A stretch of DNA of 64,000 nucleotides from Takakia lepidozioides (taxonomy: Eukaryota > Streptophyta > Takakiopsida > Takakiales > Takakiaceae). The stretch spans positions 2,606,001 through 2,670,000 of the forward strand of contig CM060733.1 in the NCBI GenBank assembly GCA_030704615.1, written 5' to 3'. Made by a program: the position numbers and the translations under genes. How positions within the stretch are numbered: the first letter of the stretch is position 1; each line of letters opens with the position of its first letter. The notes beneath the pieces are model-generated. The model did no database searches, had not been told where the DNA came from, and was given only the letters and a program-made list of their open reading frames with translations. Shown here piece by piece: positions 41,930-55,061 of the stretch.

Positions 41930-44900
41930 GTGTTCAGTCAATTAGCTGTGGAAGACCTGCTGCAGGCCATGGCTGTGTGCAAAACTTGGCGACAGATAGC
42001 ATCGTCAGAAGCCCTCTGGGAGCTAATCTGTCGACGCAGATGGCGCCTCTGGACAATCTGGATAACTTCACCTGCCCCTACCGAAGGTGTGCAGCTGCAG
42101 TGGAGAAAATTGTGTCAACACAGAATAGAAACAGAGAAGTTGGCACGGGCGCTTGTTGCTGCACTGGTATGGCCTCTCAAGAGATCTAGCTGCCTCCGAA
42201 GACTGGTGTCATTCGGTGATCTTGTTGTTGAGGTCTGCACTTTGATTTCCCTGTTTGATACAAGCTCTTCTTTGTCTCCATCTGAATCTCTTGTATCTAT
42301 CTGCCTCTTTCTCCAGTCAGATCAGCTGTAAAGTGGGGAAGGATAAGCAAGACAGGAGAACTTAGAGAGATTGAAATGTGCCAACATAATCGTTCAAGTC
42401 ATTTTCTGTACAGAAAACAACTGAGGCATGGATGACTTAATTCTCGGTGTGAGTGTGTTACTTCCATTGGCAAATGGCTCAAAACCCTCTATTTTTCTCT
42501 TCTGCTCGCTGGCATCTCTCTCTCTCTCCAATGTGAGGACCGCCTATGTCCCGCTTGCTCTGGGGACTACAGGAAATCGAAAGTGAAGAACATGTCTTCT
42601 TTCACTCCTTTATACTATGAGATCCATAAGAGATTCAACTGTCCATACTGGGATACCCAATCTCTCAAGGAGGTCTTCCTTTAGGAGGGTCAGAAATGCT
42701 AGGGAGAATACCTGCATGAAGAGTTTACTCTTAGACAATCGTCGAACTTAGTTGCTTTTGGGCTGCTTGTGGCCCCTCTCTCTTTCTTGTTTCTTTCTTC
42801 CTCTTGTCCCATAAGCTCTTCGAGCTTCCCGCGGACGTTATAAAGTACCATTTCATTTCATTTCACTCCCCCTATGCCCAGCTTGCACAGGGCGCAACCA
42901 GGAAATTGAAACTGAAGAACACCTTCTTTTATTGCCCAAGATCCGTGGTAGATTCCACTGTCTATTCCGCAGAACTCAGTCTCGCTCTGAAGTCTTCCAC
43001 TATGAGGATCAGAAATTCTTGGCAGCTTACCTGCATGAGGCCTTCACCCTTAGACAATCCTTCAGCTGTTCTTTAATGTTCCGCCGAATCTGGGCGTTTG
43101 GTATATGGCCATAAGGCTACATAAAATAATGTCATATGAGCAGATTCTCTCTTACTCTTTCTTTTCTTTCTGCTTTTCCTTTTCTTCCCATAAGCACTTT
43201 GAGCTTTCTGTGTTCCATTTCATTTCATTTCTCTGTGTCTCTCTCTGAAGGCTCATTAAAAGCTAGAATGTTGGTGGCATAATTCCTCTTAGGCATCTGA
43301 TTTTTTTCAGTAGTTTTGGATGGCCCCCTTCAGTGATTCTGCCATTTCGGCAAGTTTCAAGGTACCTGCATGCTTGAACACCTTGATGGGGGGGCTATAC
43401 TTGGCCAATTCTGATGTGTGATGGAAATTTGGAATTCTAGAAAGGGTTGTGATGCACTTGCCAATTCCTTTTAGGCATCTGATTTTTTTTCAATAGTTTT
43501 GGATGGCCCCCTTCAATGACTCTGCCATTTCTGCAAGTTTCAAGGTACCTACATGCTTGAACACCTTGATGGGGGGGCTGTACTTGGCCAATTCTGATGT
43601 GTGATGGCAATTTGGGAATGCGAGAGGTCAAGGTAAGAAGCATGCAATATTTCAGGAGTTCCTTGGCTTGCTAAGGTCTACTTCTATCCATGCTAGGTTA
43701 GACTAGTCTTGTACCTGTTCCAAAACTTCAGTTAGCAGAATGCCGAGTGAGTTGGAATGGCCAGCTCAGCGCTGTTCGAATAATGACTGCATACTGCATG
43801 TACTATGGGGAAGAAGAGCTCTATAAGAATGGAAACTGTTTGATGCACAGTGTGTAGGGCTTTTATTGTGCTGACAAGTGAGCCACTGGCTCTTTTGGCT
43901 GTCTACAGAGGTTCTTAAGGGGTTTTCCCAAGAGAATTGGTTGTGAGGATCCTCCTAGAAAAGGTGCGTCTTCTGCATAGTAATGTATGTTGAGCAGATC
44001 CAGAGGTTGTCGTTATGATTTTTTGTTTTGTCTATTTACTTGTAGGAGCTGGAAAGGCTTGCTTGCAAACATGGGGAACTTGAGGAAGGAACGCGATACT
44101 TCGCAAGCATAGCCTTGCAGCGGATTACTCAAAGTAGTTGTATAAAAGCTATGGAAGAACTGCTGGCGGCTCCACCACTCGAGGTAACGACCATTGCACA
44201 AACTCCATAAAATATATGAAAAGCGTGGTATTCATCAGAGTTCATCAGCTACATTGTGCCAATCTCTGCATGTCCAGGTCTATTATCTGTGCCTTCCTCA
44301 ATCTCTGCCCTCTTCTATGTGTCAAGTGTCTATCGTCGTTCACTTATTCTAGATGTCTTATCTGGATCTGCTGGCTGCATCTTAACTCTGTTCTGTCTCT
44401 ACACAGTGGGACTGTTATTCTGGCAAGAAAATTTTGTCTTACCTCGAGAGCCTCTGCTTGTTGTAGCTGGAGGATCACCTGGCAAGGGGAGCATTGCTTA
44501 TAGCAAAGCTGAGGTGTGTCTCTTTTTCCCCCAATTTTGGTAGTTGCACCCTTCTGACATTTTATCATCTGAAATGTTTAATGGTTATACTACATCCTTC
44601 AAGAATTCTTGTAAAGGGAGACTTGTTTGATGTGATGACTCGTCCTACGTCTCTAGGAGACAAAAATCCCATGTATTCTACTGACAGGTAAGAAGGCTTG
44701 GCTGTTCCAGATACCAAGATCTGGACATTGCTGCAATTGAGTCAAAGCTTGATGGTTATGGGAACTTCCTTCGCAGACGACTTCAACAAGATCCAGAGTG
44801 AGATGATTGCCCACTGTTATGTTAGGGCGACATTAAACAATGCCATGTTTTGATAATAATGACATTCAAGACCTAGATGGAGCATCTGAAGTGAAGGAAA

Positions 44901-47900
44901 CCCCTGTGATGCCTTTTCTAGCTAGATTTGCTTGACGACCAAGTCCTAGAGTTGGGAGAGGTGGATGGACAGGGCGAAGGAAATGGGGGTATAGAAAATA
45001 AGGACATTCAATATGACACAGAAGGCCTGCAGGGCCTATGTGTCAAGTGGTTCAACAGAAGGAAATGAATGAAATGGAACTTTGTAACGTCCGCAGAAAG
45101 CTCAAAGAGCTTATGGGACAAGAGGAAGAACGAAACAAGTGAACCACATGACCTCCTCAGAGGGCCGAGCCCATGGGGTAAAGTAGACCAACAATAAACC
45201 ACTTCAGGAAAAAAAAGTCAAGAAAAGAAGCATATTGCCTCCATGGGAGGTAGAGAAAGACAAATGAGAGAAAGCCCCTTTATAGTGTCCACAAGAAGCC
45301 CAGACGAAAACACTAGTGCATCCACTGAGTGAAATATGAAATGGTACTTTTTAACGTCCGCAAGAAGCTCAAAGAGCTTATGGGACAGGAGGAAGAAAGA
45401 AACAAGGAAGACAGGCCACAGGCAGCCCAAAAGCAACTATAGCTCAAGGCATTGTTGAAGATTCGACACTTCATGTAGGTAAGCTGCCAAGCAATTCTGA
45501 TTCTCGTAATGGAAGACCTCCATGAGAGATGGGGTATCCTGGAATAGACAGTTGAATCTCCTATGGATCTCGTAGTATAACGGGCAGTGAAAGAAAGATA
45601 ATTAACTTTATATTGACCCCAGAGCCCATGGATTTCAGTGTAGAGAGTATCCTCGTTGTCCTGTTTCTGAGGGAGCACTGACATACTTCTTTCCAATTTT
45701 AAAATGTTTTTATTATCAGGATTGCACGCCATGGGGGCCTTCACACACCCAATGGTGCATTTGCTGGATTGAAACTGCTCAATGCTTTGCTCTTTGAGCA
45801 GTTACAAGATCAGAGTAGTGATGAGGAGCAGCTGTCATCTGAAGATTCCTTTGATGAAGAGATGGACCAGGAGTGCTTGAGATTATGTGGGAACAGAGAT
45901 GATTACATTAATCCTGCAAACTTATATTTAAATGAAGTACTTGATTCTCGCAAGGGAGTTGAAATTAGGTGAGTTTTTCATGCTCTCTTGACATCTTAGG
46001 ACAGTGCAAAGGTCCTAGTTGATATTGAGCTTTTGCATTGTATTGGCTTGATCTTCAGAAGAAAGCTTAATGGGCATGATCATTGCATTCTATTCGTAAC
46101 GAATGAGAATGGGATGCACTAAACATGGGGAGACCCTCAGTGTATATGTACAATTTCTTTTGTCATTATGAGGATTGTGGCACATCTGACAGGTGGTTGT
46201 GGTGTGATTTCAGTCTGGCAATCATTCATTCTGCTGTCGGGAGGAGATGCGGTATACCTGTACAGATAGTAGCAATCCCAATGCATTTTGTCACTAAAGT
46301 TGGGGAGGATGGCAATGAAGCAGAGCGCTTTGTGAACGTGTTTGATTCAGCACGTCTTCTGCAGCGCAGCGAGTGCATTGACCTCATTCAGTAGGTACCC
46401 CAGGTACCTTGGTGAATCTGGCAGCGACACTCTTATGTTACTTTAGTCTGTTCCATATTTTTGCCTGGCTGAGGTCATCATTATTTAGACAGGATCCTCC
46501 CATGCTCAGACAGTAATTGGACAAAAATGCAAGGCTAGAGCTCCAGAGCACCACAGGATTGACCTTCTGAGCTTCATCAGTTATGTTTGGAGAGTTCTGA
46601 GAATGAGCAACAGTCTCAGTGTGAATTCATTGTGTTGTGTCCTGTGCACTTGCTTGGCGCAGGAGGATGGGCCTGCAGTATGAGCCAAGAATGCTTACCC
46701 CAATCTCTCCCTCCAGTGTGTTTCTTGCTTTGTGTGAGCATCTTATTGCTATCTATCGGCAGGCAAGCTTACAACCATGTTGTGACCTCAGATTCCATTT
46801 TATGACTTGTCCGGCCATTTGTTCTGTTTTCACCTTTAATATGCTTCCGATATTATATTTACATCAGGCCCTCGTTGTCAATACGAATCCTAGACCTTGG
46901 GCATTGCTAAAGCTGCCAGGAAGCTCAAGGTCGTGTACCACTTATACAATGGCTATTGGTGGCTGAGATTCTTCCGCGACAAGAGAAAAAGGACTTGTAA
47001 ACTCCCCGAAGGTCAGCTTGTGATGAGCTGGCTACAGACTACAAGCAGGCTGTGCACATCACATCGGGACTAACCTCAACTGTTTATTTCATCTTTGCAG
47101 GGAGATGGAGAGCAGTCAAAAGAGAGGCAACGGCAACTGTTACCCATTTTGGACCTGGTGTTGACTATATCTCCTCAAGACTGCTCAAACCGGTTCATTA
47201 GGGCGAAGGTAAGGCACCTCTGACATGTGAATCTTGTCACTTGTCACCATGTCCATCCTGCCTGTAGCAACTCGCAACTGTATGAACTTGTGGCATTTGG
47301 ACTTGGCGTCCTGCCATTGCAAAGCATATCTATCATTTCTCAGACAGCATGGTTGATAGTGGGGACAGCAAGAAGGGAACTGCTCGGTAGGGCCATAGAC
47401 CCTGAAGTTTCTAAATCTCTGTATTACTACAGCTTCTGCTGGAGACATCACATTTTGAGGACTTCGAGGCGGCTTTTAAAGACCTTGAGGTAGCAGTTTT
47501 ACTTCGCCTTTTTTAGCTGTGATCTCTGTCAATCTTTCCTGGTGAATGTGGGAGAGGGATGGAGAGAATGAAGGGGGGATATGGGGAAGGGGAGTCTATC
47601 ACGAAGTCATTAGGTGTAGGAGTGTGTCTTACAGTCCTTATATTGTGTACTAGTATCCTTCAAAATTTCTGCAGTCTTCAAGCTTCGAAGGTGCTTGAGT
47701 TGTAATCATAAGGTATCTTATGCAGTTTTTTAAGGTTCTACCATTTGGTGATCTGGATGCAGGCACTGTTAGTACAATTTCCTGAGGACAGAGGGGTCAG
47801 TGCCCATGACGGCATCTCCAGAGCTCTTCTGCAACAGTTTCAGCAGCGCACCGAGGAAAGACGCATACAGCATGCAGTGAGTCAGACAAGCTTAATGAGT

Positions 47901-49276
47901 ATTTGTGTGACCTCAATTGCAGCTTTTTAAAAGGAATGTTTTGTTTTTTGAAGGAAATCTATGTCTATGTCTTTTAGTCACTAGTGTTTGCTTCGCTTCT
48001 GTTACACTAGTTGGCTTCTGTTGAGTTGGCTTGCAAAGCTTTTTGTGACATCTGGTTCTTGCAGGCTTGGTGTAGTGAGCGGAGGATTCCACGGCCCAGC
48101 AATGTGCTCTACAGAATTGGCAATATCGTGAGACACCTTCGAATGCAATATCCTGGTGTTATTTTTGGATGGGATCCCCATTTTTTGCTTGGCGAAGATT
48201 ACATTTCTGTGATGAAGGTCGGAAAACCATCCCTTGGCTGACCTCCTAGCTAGGCCAGTGGATATGTGTTCATGGCAGAATCCTGTGTCAATCTGTGGTT
48301 GTCACACATGTAAGAGATCAATGTATGGATGTTTTGCAGTGTTGCATGCCAGCAGAAGTTGACTTTTCCTGGAGTTCCTGATCAGGTTCTCAAGGAATGT
48401 TTGGAGGTTGATCAAGAGTGAAGTATCTGAGAAAACACATGAAAGTAAAGGATTCAATTGAAAACATTTGACCTTATTGATAACTACTTTTGCAGGTGGA
48501 TGAGCTGCAGTATGGCCGGAACCAGCCGTTTTACCGTGTTCTGGTAGACCAAAATTACCGCAATACTTCAACATATGGTAGGCTATCTCAGAAGAGTTGA
48601 AGCGATGTTTCTTCATTTGTTGTTCTACTCCCTCCAAACATGTGGATCATGCAGGGGTGGGAAAGTGGGTTTCTACAGCCCCTGGCACACGGTGAAAATG
48701 GTTCCTTCTGCAAAATCAGTGGGGAGGGTGAATTGTGTTGCTGCCCAGGCCACCAAATATGAGATGTTTGATATGAACCAATCAATAATACCATGAAGCG
48801 AAATTCTCATTCTTAGGACATTCAGATGTACCTGGAAAAAATCTGACTGTGGGGCTTGCAGTTGCACAGGAGAACATTGTATTGGCTCCCGAAGCTGGAT
48901 ATTTGGTCCATGACGAGCTCGGCATGCATTTCGTGGGTTACAGGTAGGAGCCAAAGTCCGGAAAAGTCCCTCCTAACCGAATCAAAACTTGGAGGTTGGT
49001 TATTGATGAGATGCCCATGTGTGTGTGTTATTCAGTGAATGCAAAAGGTTGGTCGTGACCAAATATTGCACGGTGTGCTGCAGGGACGGAGTCTATGTCC
49101 CAAATGCTTATCTGAGCTACATCTATCCAGAAGACACGGTTGGGACCACAGATATAAAAGGAAAATGTGTGGAGGATGGATCCATCAGTCGTATAGAAAT
49201 TATCACAGTGGACCAAGGCAAGAGCCATAGTTCACATGTTCATGCAGGCCAAAGCAGTGGTGCCACTGAAACGTGA
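41930..49276 (+). CDS. F-box protein with SirB1-like and YccV-like domains (FBXO21-type), 14 exons seen
   Basis: Likely substrate receptor of an SCF ubiquitin ligase. Exons: 41930–42232, 44046–44183, 44467–44513, 44711–44797, 45720–45968, 46214–46390, 46663–46762, 47101–47208, 47433–47489, 47763–47876, 48065–48217, 48496–48577, 48862–48943, 49084–49276. All phases join, giving 629 codons plus stop; animal FBXO21 is about 628 residues. Order: second half of the F-box (VEDLLQAMAVCKTWRQIAS), helical middle, SirB1/transglutaminase-like core (GNRDDYINPANLYLNEVL, then HSAVGRRCGIPVQIVAIPMH), a TPR-like region, and the YccV/hemimethylated-DNA-binding-type domain (GVIFGWDPHF, then GRNQPFYRVLVDQNYR). 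The intron after 46,762 has a GC donor (CAG|GCAAGC). The first exon with the F-box start was not found, so the listed start is an exon edge. Confidence 0.88.
42520..43240 (+). mobile_element. Two LINE 3'-end fragments in the first F-box intron
   Basis: Two related degenerate copies lie head to tail. Copy one is at about 42,530–42,830 and copy two at about 42,870–43,230. Both carry the zinc-end signature: a Cys pair, then reading like EIE(S/T)EEH, later EDQKFLAAYLHEAFTLRQS in copy two. Both are followed by a pyrimidine-rich tail with CCCATAAGC(T/A)CTT(C/T)GAGCTT and ATTTCATTTCATTT. These are 5'-truncated LINE copies of the same family as those at 29.3 and 45.0 kb. Confidence 0.65.
43281..43620. 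repeat. 182-bp tandem duplication in the first F-box intron
   Basis: Two units start with AATTCCT(C/T)TTAGGCATCTG at 43,281 and 43,463, and stay nearly identical for about 155 bases through TGATGTGTGATGG. Only a handful of substitutions separate them, so the duplication is fairly recent. I recognise no known element in it. Confidence 0.88.
45000..45665 (-). mobile_element. LINE 3'-end fragments in an F-box intron, minus strand
   Basis: Minus-strand copies of the same LINE 3' end. The tail block reading CCCATAAGCTCTTTGAGCTT on the minus strand occurs twice (about 45,095–45,115 and 45,368–45,388), each followed by GCGGACGTTA in one copy and a close variant in the other. Degenerate zinc-end coding sequence lies at about 45,440–45,620. 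They sit in the intron 44,798–45,719, opposite in orientation to the gene. Confidence 0.65.
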
Positions 49277-51280
49277 CTCCTTAGACATTATTCAATCCCA
49301 CGCAGTGGGTTATTTAGGGTTGGAGGGTTGGTTGTTTTAACCTTTCACCAAACCTATCCCCACATTCAACATATTGGAACTTGAATTGAACCTAACTTCA
49401 AACTCCATCAAATTATTTTGACTTGAGATGTAGCTAGCACTGTAAACACTACGTTAGGTAGTTATGTGAAGGATAGTTTCAGGCAATTTTGATCCCATCT
49501 GTATGGTATTAGAATCGGTGATTCCTGACGAGGGTAGTGGTGGTAGCATGGGTTGTCTTGTGGTCACTCAATTGGATGTGTGCAATTGGAGATGAACATA
49601 TAGTTACTATCCTTCTCTCATACACGACCATGAGCCAGATAAAAATTTAGGCTCTATTTGTGGTTTGTATATTGTGATCATTTGCTGTATGATCGCAACA
49701 TGACGTTGAAGTATGATGTTTGATTGTTGAGCCAATATTTGTCTACTTTTAGCACCACAAGTTGATTATCATACTATATGATTAAACTCAGCAGGCTTAC
49801 CAGTTGGCGATCAACCGATTTGGAACAATATAACTTGGAACTCACTTCATTTCATGAAGATTACACAAACTTTGCTGGGATGCCTTGGTTGTGGGGATAA
49901 ATGCGATGAGAATTCGTTGTTAGATGATATAACAAGCTTACATACTACATACCCTAGTCTACACAAATAAAGTCTTCTTGAGAGACAACAGGCTGAATTC
50001 TGCCTAGAAGGCAAAAACCTGACCCGTCCTTACATCCACAATGTGACATACCTAACAGGTTTCACAAAAATAATTGGTCCCACCACACTTGATACCACGT
50101 CACTTGAACCTATTTTTGACTCCTGACATCGCACTTTGGGGTTGCCGCTTGGTTGTTAATTTAGGGCTACCTTACTAGAACAACAAACATGGAAAGTTAA
50201 AACCAAGACCAAGATCCTAACTTTGAATTTGACCAATCCATGAAAAAAAATTTCCCAAAACATGGTCTTTCTTGGTGTCTGTTTAGAATGTGTGCGGGTA
50301 TCAGAACTTTAATATACCAAGGTAGGTTCAGGCCCGAGGGGTGCCTTGTTTTTGAACTCAAGTATTATTCTAAATATTGCAGAATGACGAATTTGCAAAT
50401 AGTATATTGGTATAAGTATTTCCTTAGATACGGACAATATATGGTATCAATAGTATGGGTTCATTTTTTTTTATATCACTTGAATATCAACACGAACCCA
50501 GTTGGGGGCAATGCAAACTATACCCCATCCAAAATGAAAGATGAAACATGACAAACAGAACATGCAACTTTTAGAAGATCACACAAAAGATTATACACAC
50601 ATGAGAGGCAGAATGCAAAGATTGTTGTGTCTGCATGTCATTCAGAAATATGACATAGTTTAGGTTCTGAAAATGTAAACTATACTACACATGCAGCTGC
50701 AAATCAGAGTACATGCAACTCATAATCCTATGTACACTACTCTACATCTCATCATCAAAGTAGCCAGCCTCTTTTAGATAAACCTCATAGTCATCAAATA
50801 ATTCAAACTCTTTGTTGAAAAAATTGTCAACATTCTTCGCCTTGAAATCACAATCATGTCTTGCATCATTTGGCCAATTCTTATAAATCATAAGAAAACT
50901 ATCTAAATTTGAAAGTCCAAGGCAACACATTGTAAACTTCTGAGAACACCTGCAACACTAAAGATCCTTAGATTGATGGAGCAAGCACGTCCAGTGTAGG
51001 AGGGCACACTCCAGGAACTTCAAAGAATATTACAGGGGTTGGGCAAACGGCTAAAGAGAAAGGAGACGTACCAACAACAGCAGATCGGATGCCTCCTCCC
51101 CCCATGTAGATATCTTTCAACTACGCATGACGCGCCGACGACCACCGCCGGAATTTGAATACTGTGTTTGCCCTGAGAAATGGAGAGAGAACCTCCACGG
51201 CAGAGGTCATTGTGAAAAATGCAAATTACCATTCGATCTTGCAACGAAGTCTTGCCCTCCGAACTACTTCGAGTGGTAAT
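49277..51280. other. No gene recognised, AT-rich
   Basis: F-box gene 3' flank followed by AT-rich sequence. A minus-strand frame near 50,742–50,930 has an acidic, aromatic-rich composition (EFELFDDYEVYLKEAGYF) that could be a transposase C-terminus relic, but I cannot assign it. Confidence 0.35.
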
Positions 51281-51289
51281 GTGGCGTGA

Positions 51290-52200
51290 TGAGTTTTGGC
51301 ATTTGCAGTAGCAGGGATCGATTAACATGGATCAATCTCTTGTTGGGGGTGGTGGTCGTAGCTATAGCTTTTCGGATATGGTTATTTTGGACACCCTTGC
51401 TCCTCAAGGACAAGGAGACAGGAAGGAACTTTCTGCAAGGATCTATGGGAATGGTGAAGCGAATGGTAGTGGGAAATGCAAACATCGCAAGAGCTTGTTG
51501 TAGCAATGGGTGATCCTAAACAATCCAAAAAACTGGTGGCAGTGATTCAGCAGATGTTTGGAGATATTGTCTTAGATTAAACAAGGTATGGTTTCGTGAC
51601 AAACTACAATCAGACGGTCTTCTCCAGATGAGCATTAGATGTTTTGGACAAAACTTTGGAGTTTTCACCTGTCATATCTATTATGAAGGCCCCAATCGAA
51701 GCATATCTATATGTTTTGATGAATGCTTATAATGATAGAGACATGAAGCAAGTCTCTACAGAGAGAACGTGTTCCCATCACCCCAACAAAAGGATACGAT
51801 TTGAAACTACCTCCAGTGATTAGAACGAGCTCACATGGACAAGTTATCAGAAAGTCATTAAGCAGAACGGTGCCGGTTAGGGCTCTGGGGAAAGGGCAGA
51901 AAAGAGGGGCAGTGACCTTTGTGGAAGTGGATTTATCTGTCATTAAGAACTTGGCTCGATTGCCTCTGTATGAGTTGGCAACGATTGGCCTTACGAGTTC
52001 TGTTATGGGGCTGGGAAAGTATGGTAACGTGGTGGAGGGAGATTCATTGACGGCTTATCGATAGCGTTGAAGATGTTCGACCTTCGAGTGGTAGATGCTG
52101 GGGAAGCATTTGTGCGGGAGCAGGGTGGCCTACCGAAGCTTGAAGAAATTACAGGGAATTAACATTCATGTTTTATACGGAGTTGGGTGAATGCCCCATT
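51290..52200 (+). pseudogene. Protein-kinase-like relic
   Basis: Broken plus-strand frames read together as an N-terminal domain plus kinase N-lobe. From about 51,501 the frame gives KKLVAVIQQMFGDIVLD, stop, TRYGFVTNYNQTVFSR, stop, then IEAYLYVLMNAY. This is the pattern (G....YG..T.Y.QT.F, later a helix with YLYV) preceding the kinase fold in a family of plant and fungal kinase-like proteins. About 51,790–52,060 gives a glycine-loop-like GLGKYGNVVEG. After a frameshift, IALKMFD resembles the VAxK lysine strand. No C-lobe was found. At least two stops and one shift make it a pseudogene. Family assignment is by pattern memory only. Confidence 0.4.
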
Positions 52201-53635
52201 GCAATGTTGACTACATGGCTTTATTAGATGAGGTGTCAACAGGTGGGCTGAGTGTGGGGTGGAGAATTGCAAGAATCTGCCGCACCAAGAAAAAGAGAGA
52301 TGGAAATCGCAACATGTTCACATGTCACCAAAGCAAAGGATTCTCTGGAGTCTGATTTGCTTGCTGGTATGCTAAGGCGTCAGAAAACGGAGAGCTCTGT
52401 AGCCATCAGACCCTCACTGGCCTCCTCAGTACTTGTTGGAGCACCAAAAAGTGAATATGTAGGAACTGACTCAATATAGGTGGCTAAGGCCGGGCCGACC
52501 ACTGGATTCAAACCAGTATGCACCTTCACCAAGAATGGTATCATAACTTTAGCATCATACTCAGCCACAATAGCTCGGGCCCTATCCACCCCCACATAGT
52601 CTAAACAACATTCCAGCCCCTTGAACCTTGGACCAACATGAGGGCCTACATATTGTGGGCCTTGTCCTTGTCAAATCTCACTTGAAATGCCAAGAAGCGG
52701 GGCCTATACATTGGTAGCTTGGCAAACCATCCTGCATCTGAGAATCTCAATTTCGGAATCAAAGCTACCACATCTGAGTGGAGGATTAACAGCTACCCCA
52801 CAATTATAGAAAAATTCGCAATTCAACAAAAATAGACAAGGCAGTAACCAAAGCATCACTTAGCAACGAATACCCTTGTCTGATTCAACACACACGAGGC
52901 ATATTGAAGAATCTCTTGGAACAATACCACTTTGATGCAAATCGCATCTTCATAGGGCTTTTTAGCTTGCGAGCAGGCAATTCAGCCTCAATGTAGGCCT
53001 TATTTCACTCTCATCTCTCATTTACAGTCTTCCTTAGTGCAAGTTATGCATGATATAGACAGAGAAATTGAAATTGAAATGGAGATTGAGTTTTCTTTTG
53101 GATGCAGCTGTAACTCAGATCTGTAAAACTCAAGAGAAGTAGACTATGAAATTTGGCTATCAACCATTGATCTCGATCATCTGGAGCAAAGCGGTATGAA
53201 CCCAGATTATTATTTTTTTACCCACATCTGTCTGGGGTGTGATTGCACATACTACAATATAATCTTCGGTGGCTTCGATTGTGTTGTAGTCTTGGGAACT
53301 TTAGAAGACCTCCTTGGCTATGTTCATGTAGGCCGGTACTCCAGATCTAGCAACTTACAGCTCATTGTAGACGGTAAAGCCTTCTCAAGTGTGGTCAGAT
53401 TTGAACCCTCACCTTTTACATATGCAATAATCTTGTCTTTCAACTGAAACTGCTCCAAGAGAGGTTTCACTATCTTTAGCCAATGTAGAACCATATATGT
53501 CCGGGGCTTCAGATAAACTTATGGTGATATGCCTTGGCACCCAACAATTATCTATGAAATTAACCACTAAGGCAAAGATATCAAATCTACACCAGGATAT
53601 CCACTATCAAAGATGAGAACATGACTGAACACAAA
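52201..53635. other. No gene recognised; possible far end of a split LTR
   Basis: No exon was identified with confidence. If the CACTA element at 53,636–60,823 inserted into the chromovirus LTR, the rest of that LTR should read on the minus strand from 53,635 downward. The sequence there contains GTGGATATCCTGGTGTAG, but I have no second LTR copy to compare. Confidence 0.3.
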
Positions 53636-54539
53636 CAATACAAGGAATCGCTGAAATAACGACTCAAAAAACGACTGAAAACCCAGTCGTTTCAGTCAAA
53701 AAATGACTGGGCGACTACGAGTCCGAAAGGACAAGACCTATCGGACAGCCCAATCGTTCTGGTCATTACGTGGTCGGAGTCGTTCCAGTCAGTTGTGATG
53801 CCGACTGCAAGGTAATTTTTAAGGTGTGGCGTCACCACGCGCGGCGTGAATACAGCCGCGTGGCTCGGTGTGAAAACTCCACGTGTTCTCTTGGAGGCAG
53901 GACACACGCCGTAGCCGCGTTGCTTCACGCTGCGGAATAGTTACGATCTCGTACTATAGGAGCACTAACCACACTAGTTCAAAAATAACTAGTGCAAATC
54001 GTTTCAACGACTACACGGTCAGACTGCGAAGTTGTGAACTACGTCTCGAAGTGCTAGACTCGTAGTAGCGACCGGACTAGTGGTTACCTTCAAAGACACG
54101 CGTGGCTTCCCGAGTCTCGCCACGTGCAAGCCTAAGGCCACAGCACGTGGCGCAATGAGTTGTCTGTTGGTTGCCTTAACGACTTGCAAGTGGAGTGGAC
54201 AACTAGAGTGTTGAAGTGACAGATGCAATTGGAGGTTTGAAATGCACTACCTCACTAGTGACTACATCGACTGTGGGTTGGGAACCAGGCACTCCTGCTG
54301 GTTGCACTGACTTGGAGGCTGCGACTTGTAGTTCATACATGTGCGATATTGTTTCTACTGTGTTTGAATAGCAACACGGATGCTACGATCGATCTACTAC
54401 GGCATTGCAACCAACATAATCCCTGCACACTAGGGATGATCATGTCATTGCCTATGTGATTCATACTTCAGAACATACAGACCATGCCATCAATGCACGA
54501 AATCAAATTAACTGCATGAAGAAGAACACGTGACAATGT

Positions 54540-54720
54540 ATTAAGATAACACCTCAAAACTGCCCCATACAGTGCACAAATCCATGAGTCCGTAACAACC
54601 AAGATTGGAACTTGTTTCTAGATACTTCTATGTTGTCACTTTGGCAGTATCATGTCAAAGTCACTCCAAACTATCAAAGGTTCACTCAACCAGCTAACTT
54701 GCAGAATTCAATATGAAAAT
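54540..54720 (-). pseudogene. PPR-gene 3'-end fragment
   Basis: A block around 54,567–54,607 nearly repeats 55,069–55,110, the 3' end of the PPR relic (shared CAAATCCATGAGTCCGTAAC). The stretch around 54,690–54,720 resembles 58,692–58,735 (GCTAACTT..A.AATTCA.TATG, then AGGGCCGA). These are further scraps of the same PPR family. Confidence 0.5.
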
Positions 54721-55061
54721 TTAGGGCCGATTCTGATAAGAGGGGAAACCAAGGTGAAGAGTGTTGAAGAAGGTGCCTTGATTAGCATGGACTGATTTTA
54801 TGAATTGTGTCGTTGCTACTGTGGCGTCCAGTTGACCATGTACCCATGCAGGTTTCCCTTCCATATGGGATCATAGGTAATCTCGAGCTTAAAATCCGGC
54901 CCTCTTGGATGAATCTGGACCCACACTCTATCCCTGCTCCTTCAGCTATCCATGCGTCTGCACAAATCATGCATTCATCCTTGCACTTTGTTGCTAGCAG
55001 ATGACAATGACATGATAGAGTTGTTCTAGGAAACACCCAACTTAGCTTATCACTCTAGTTC

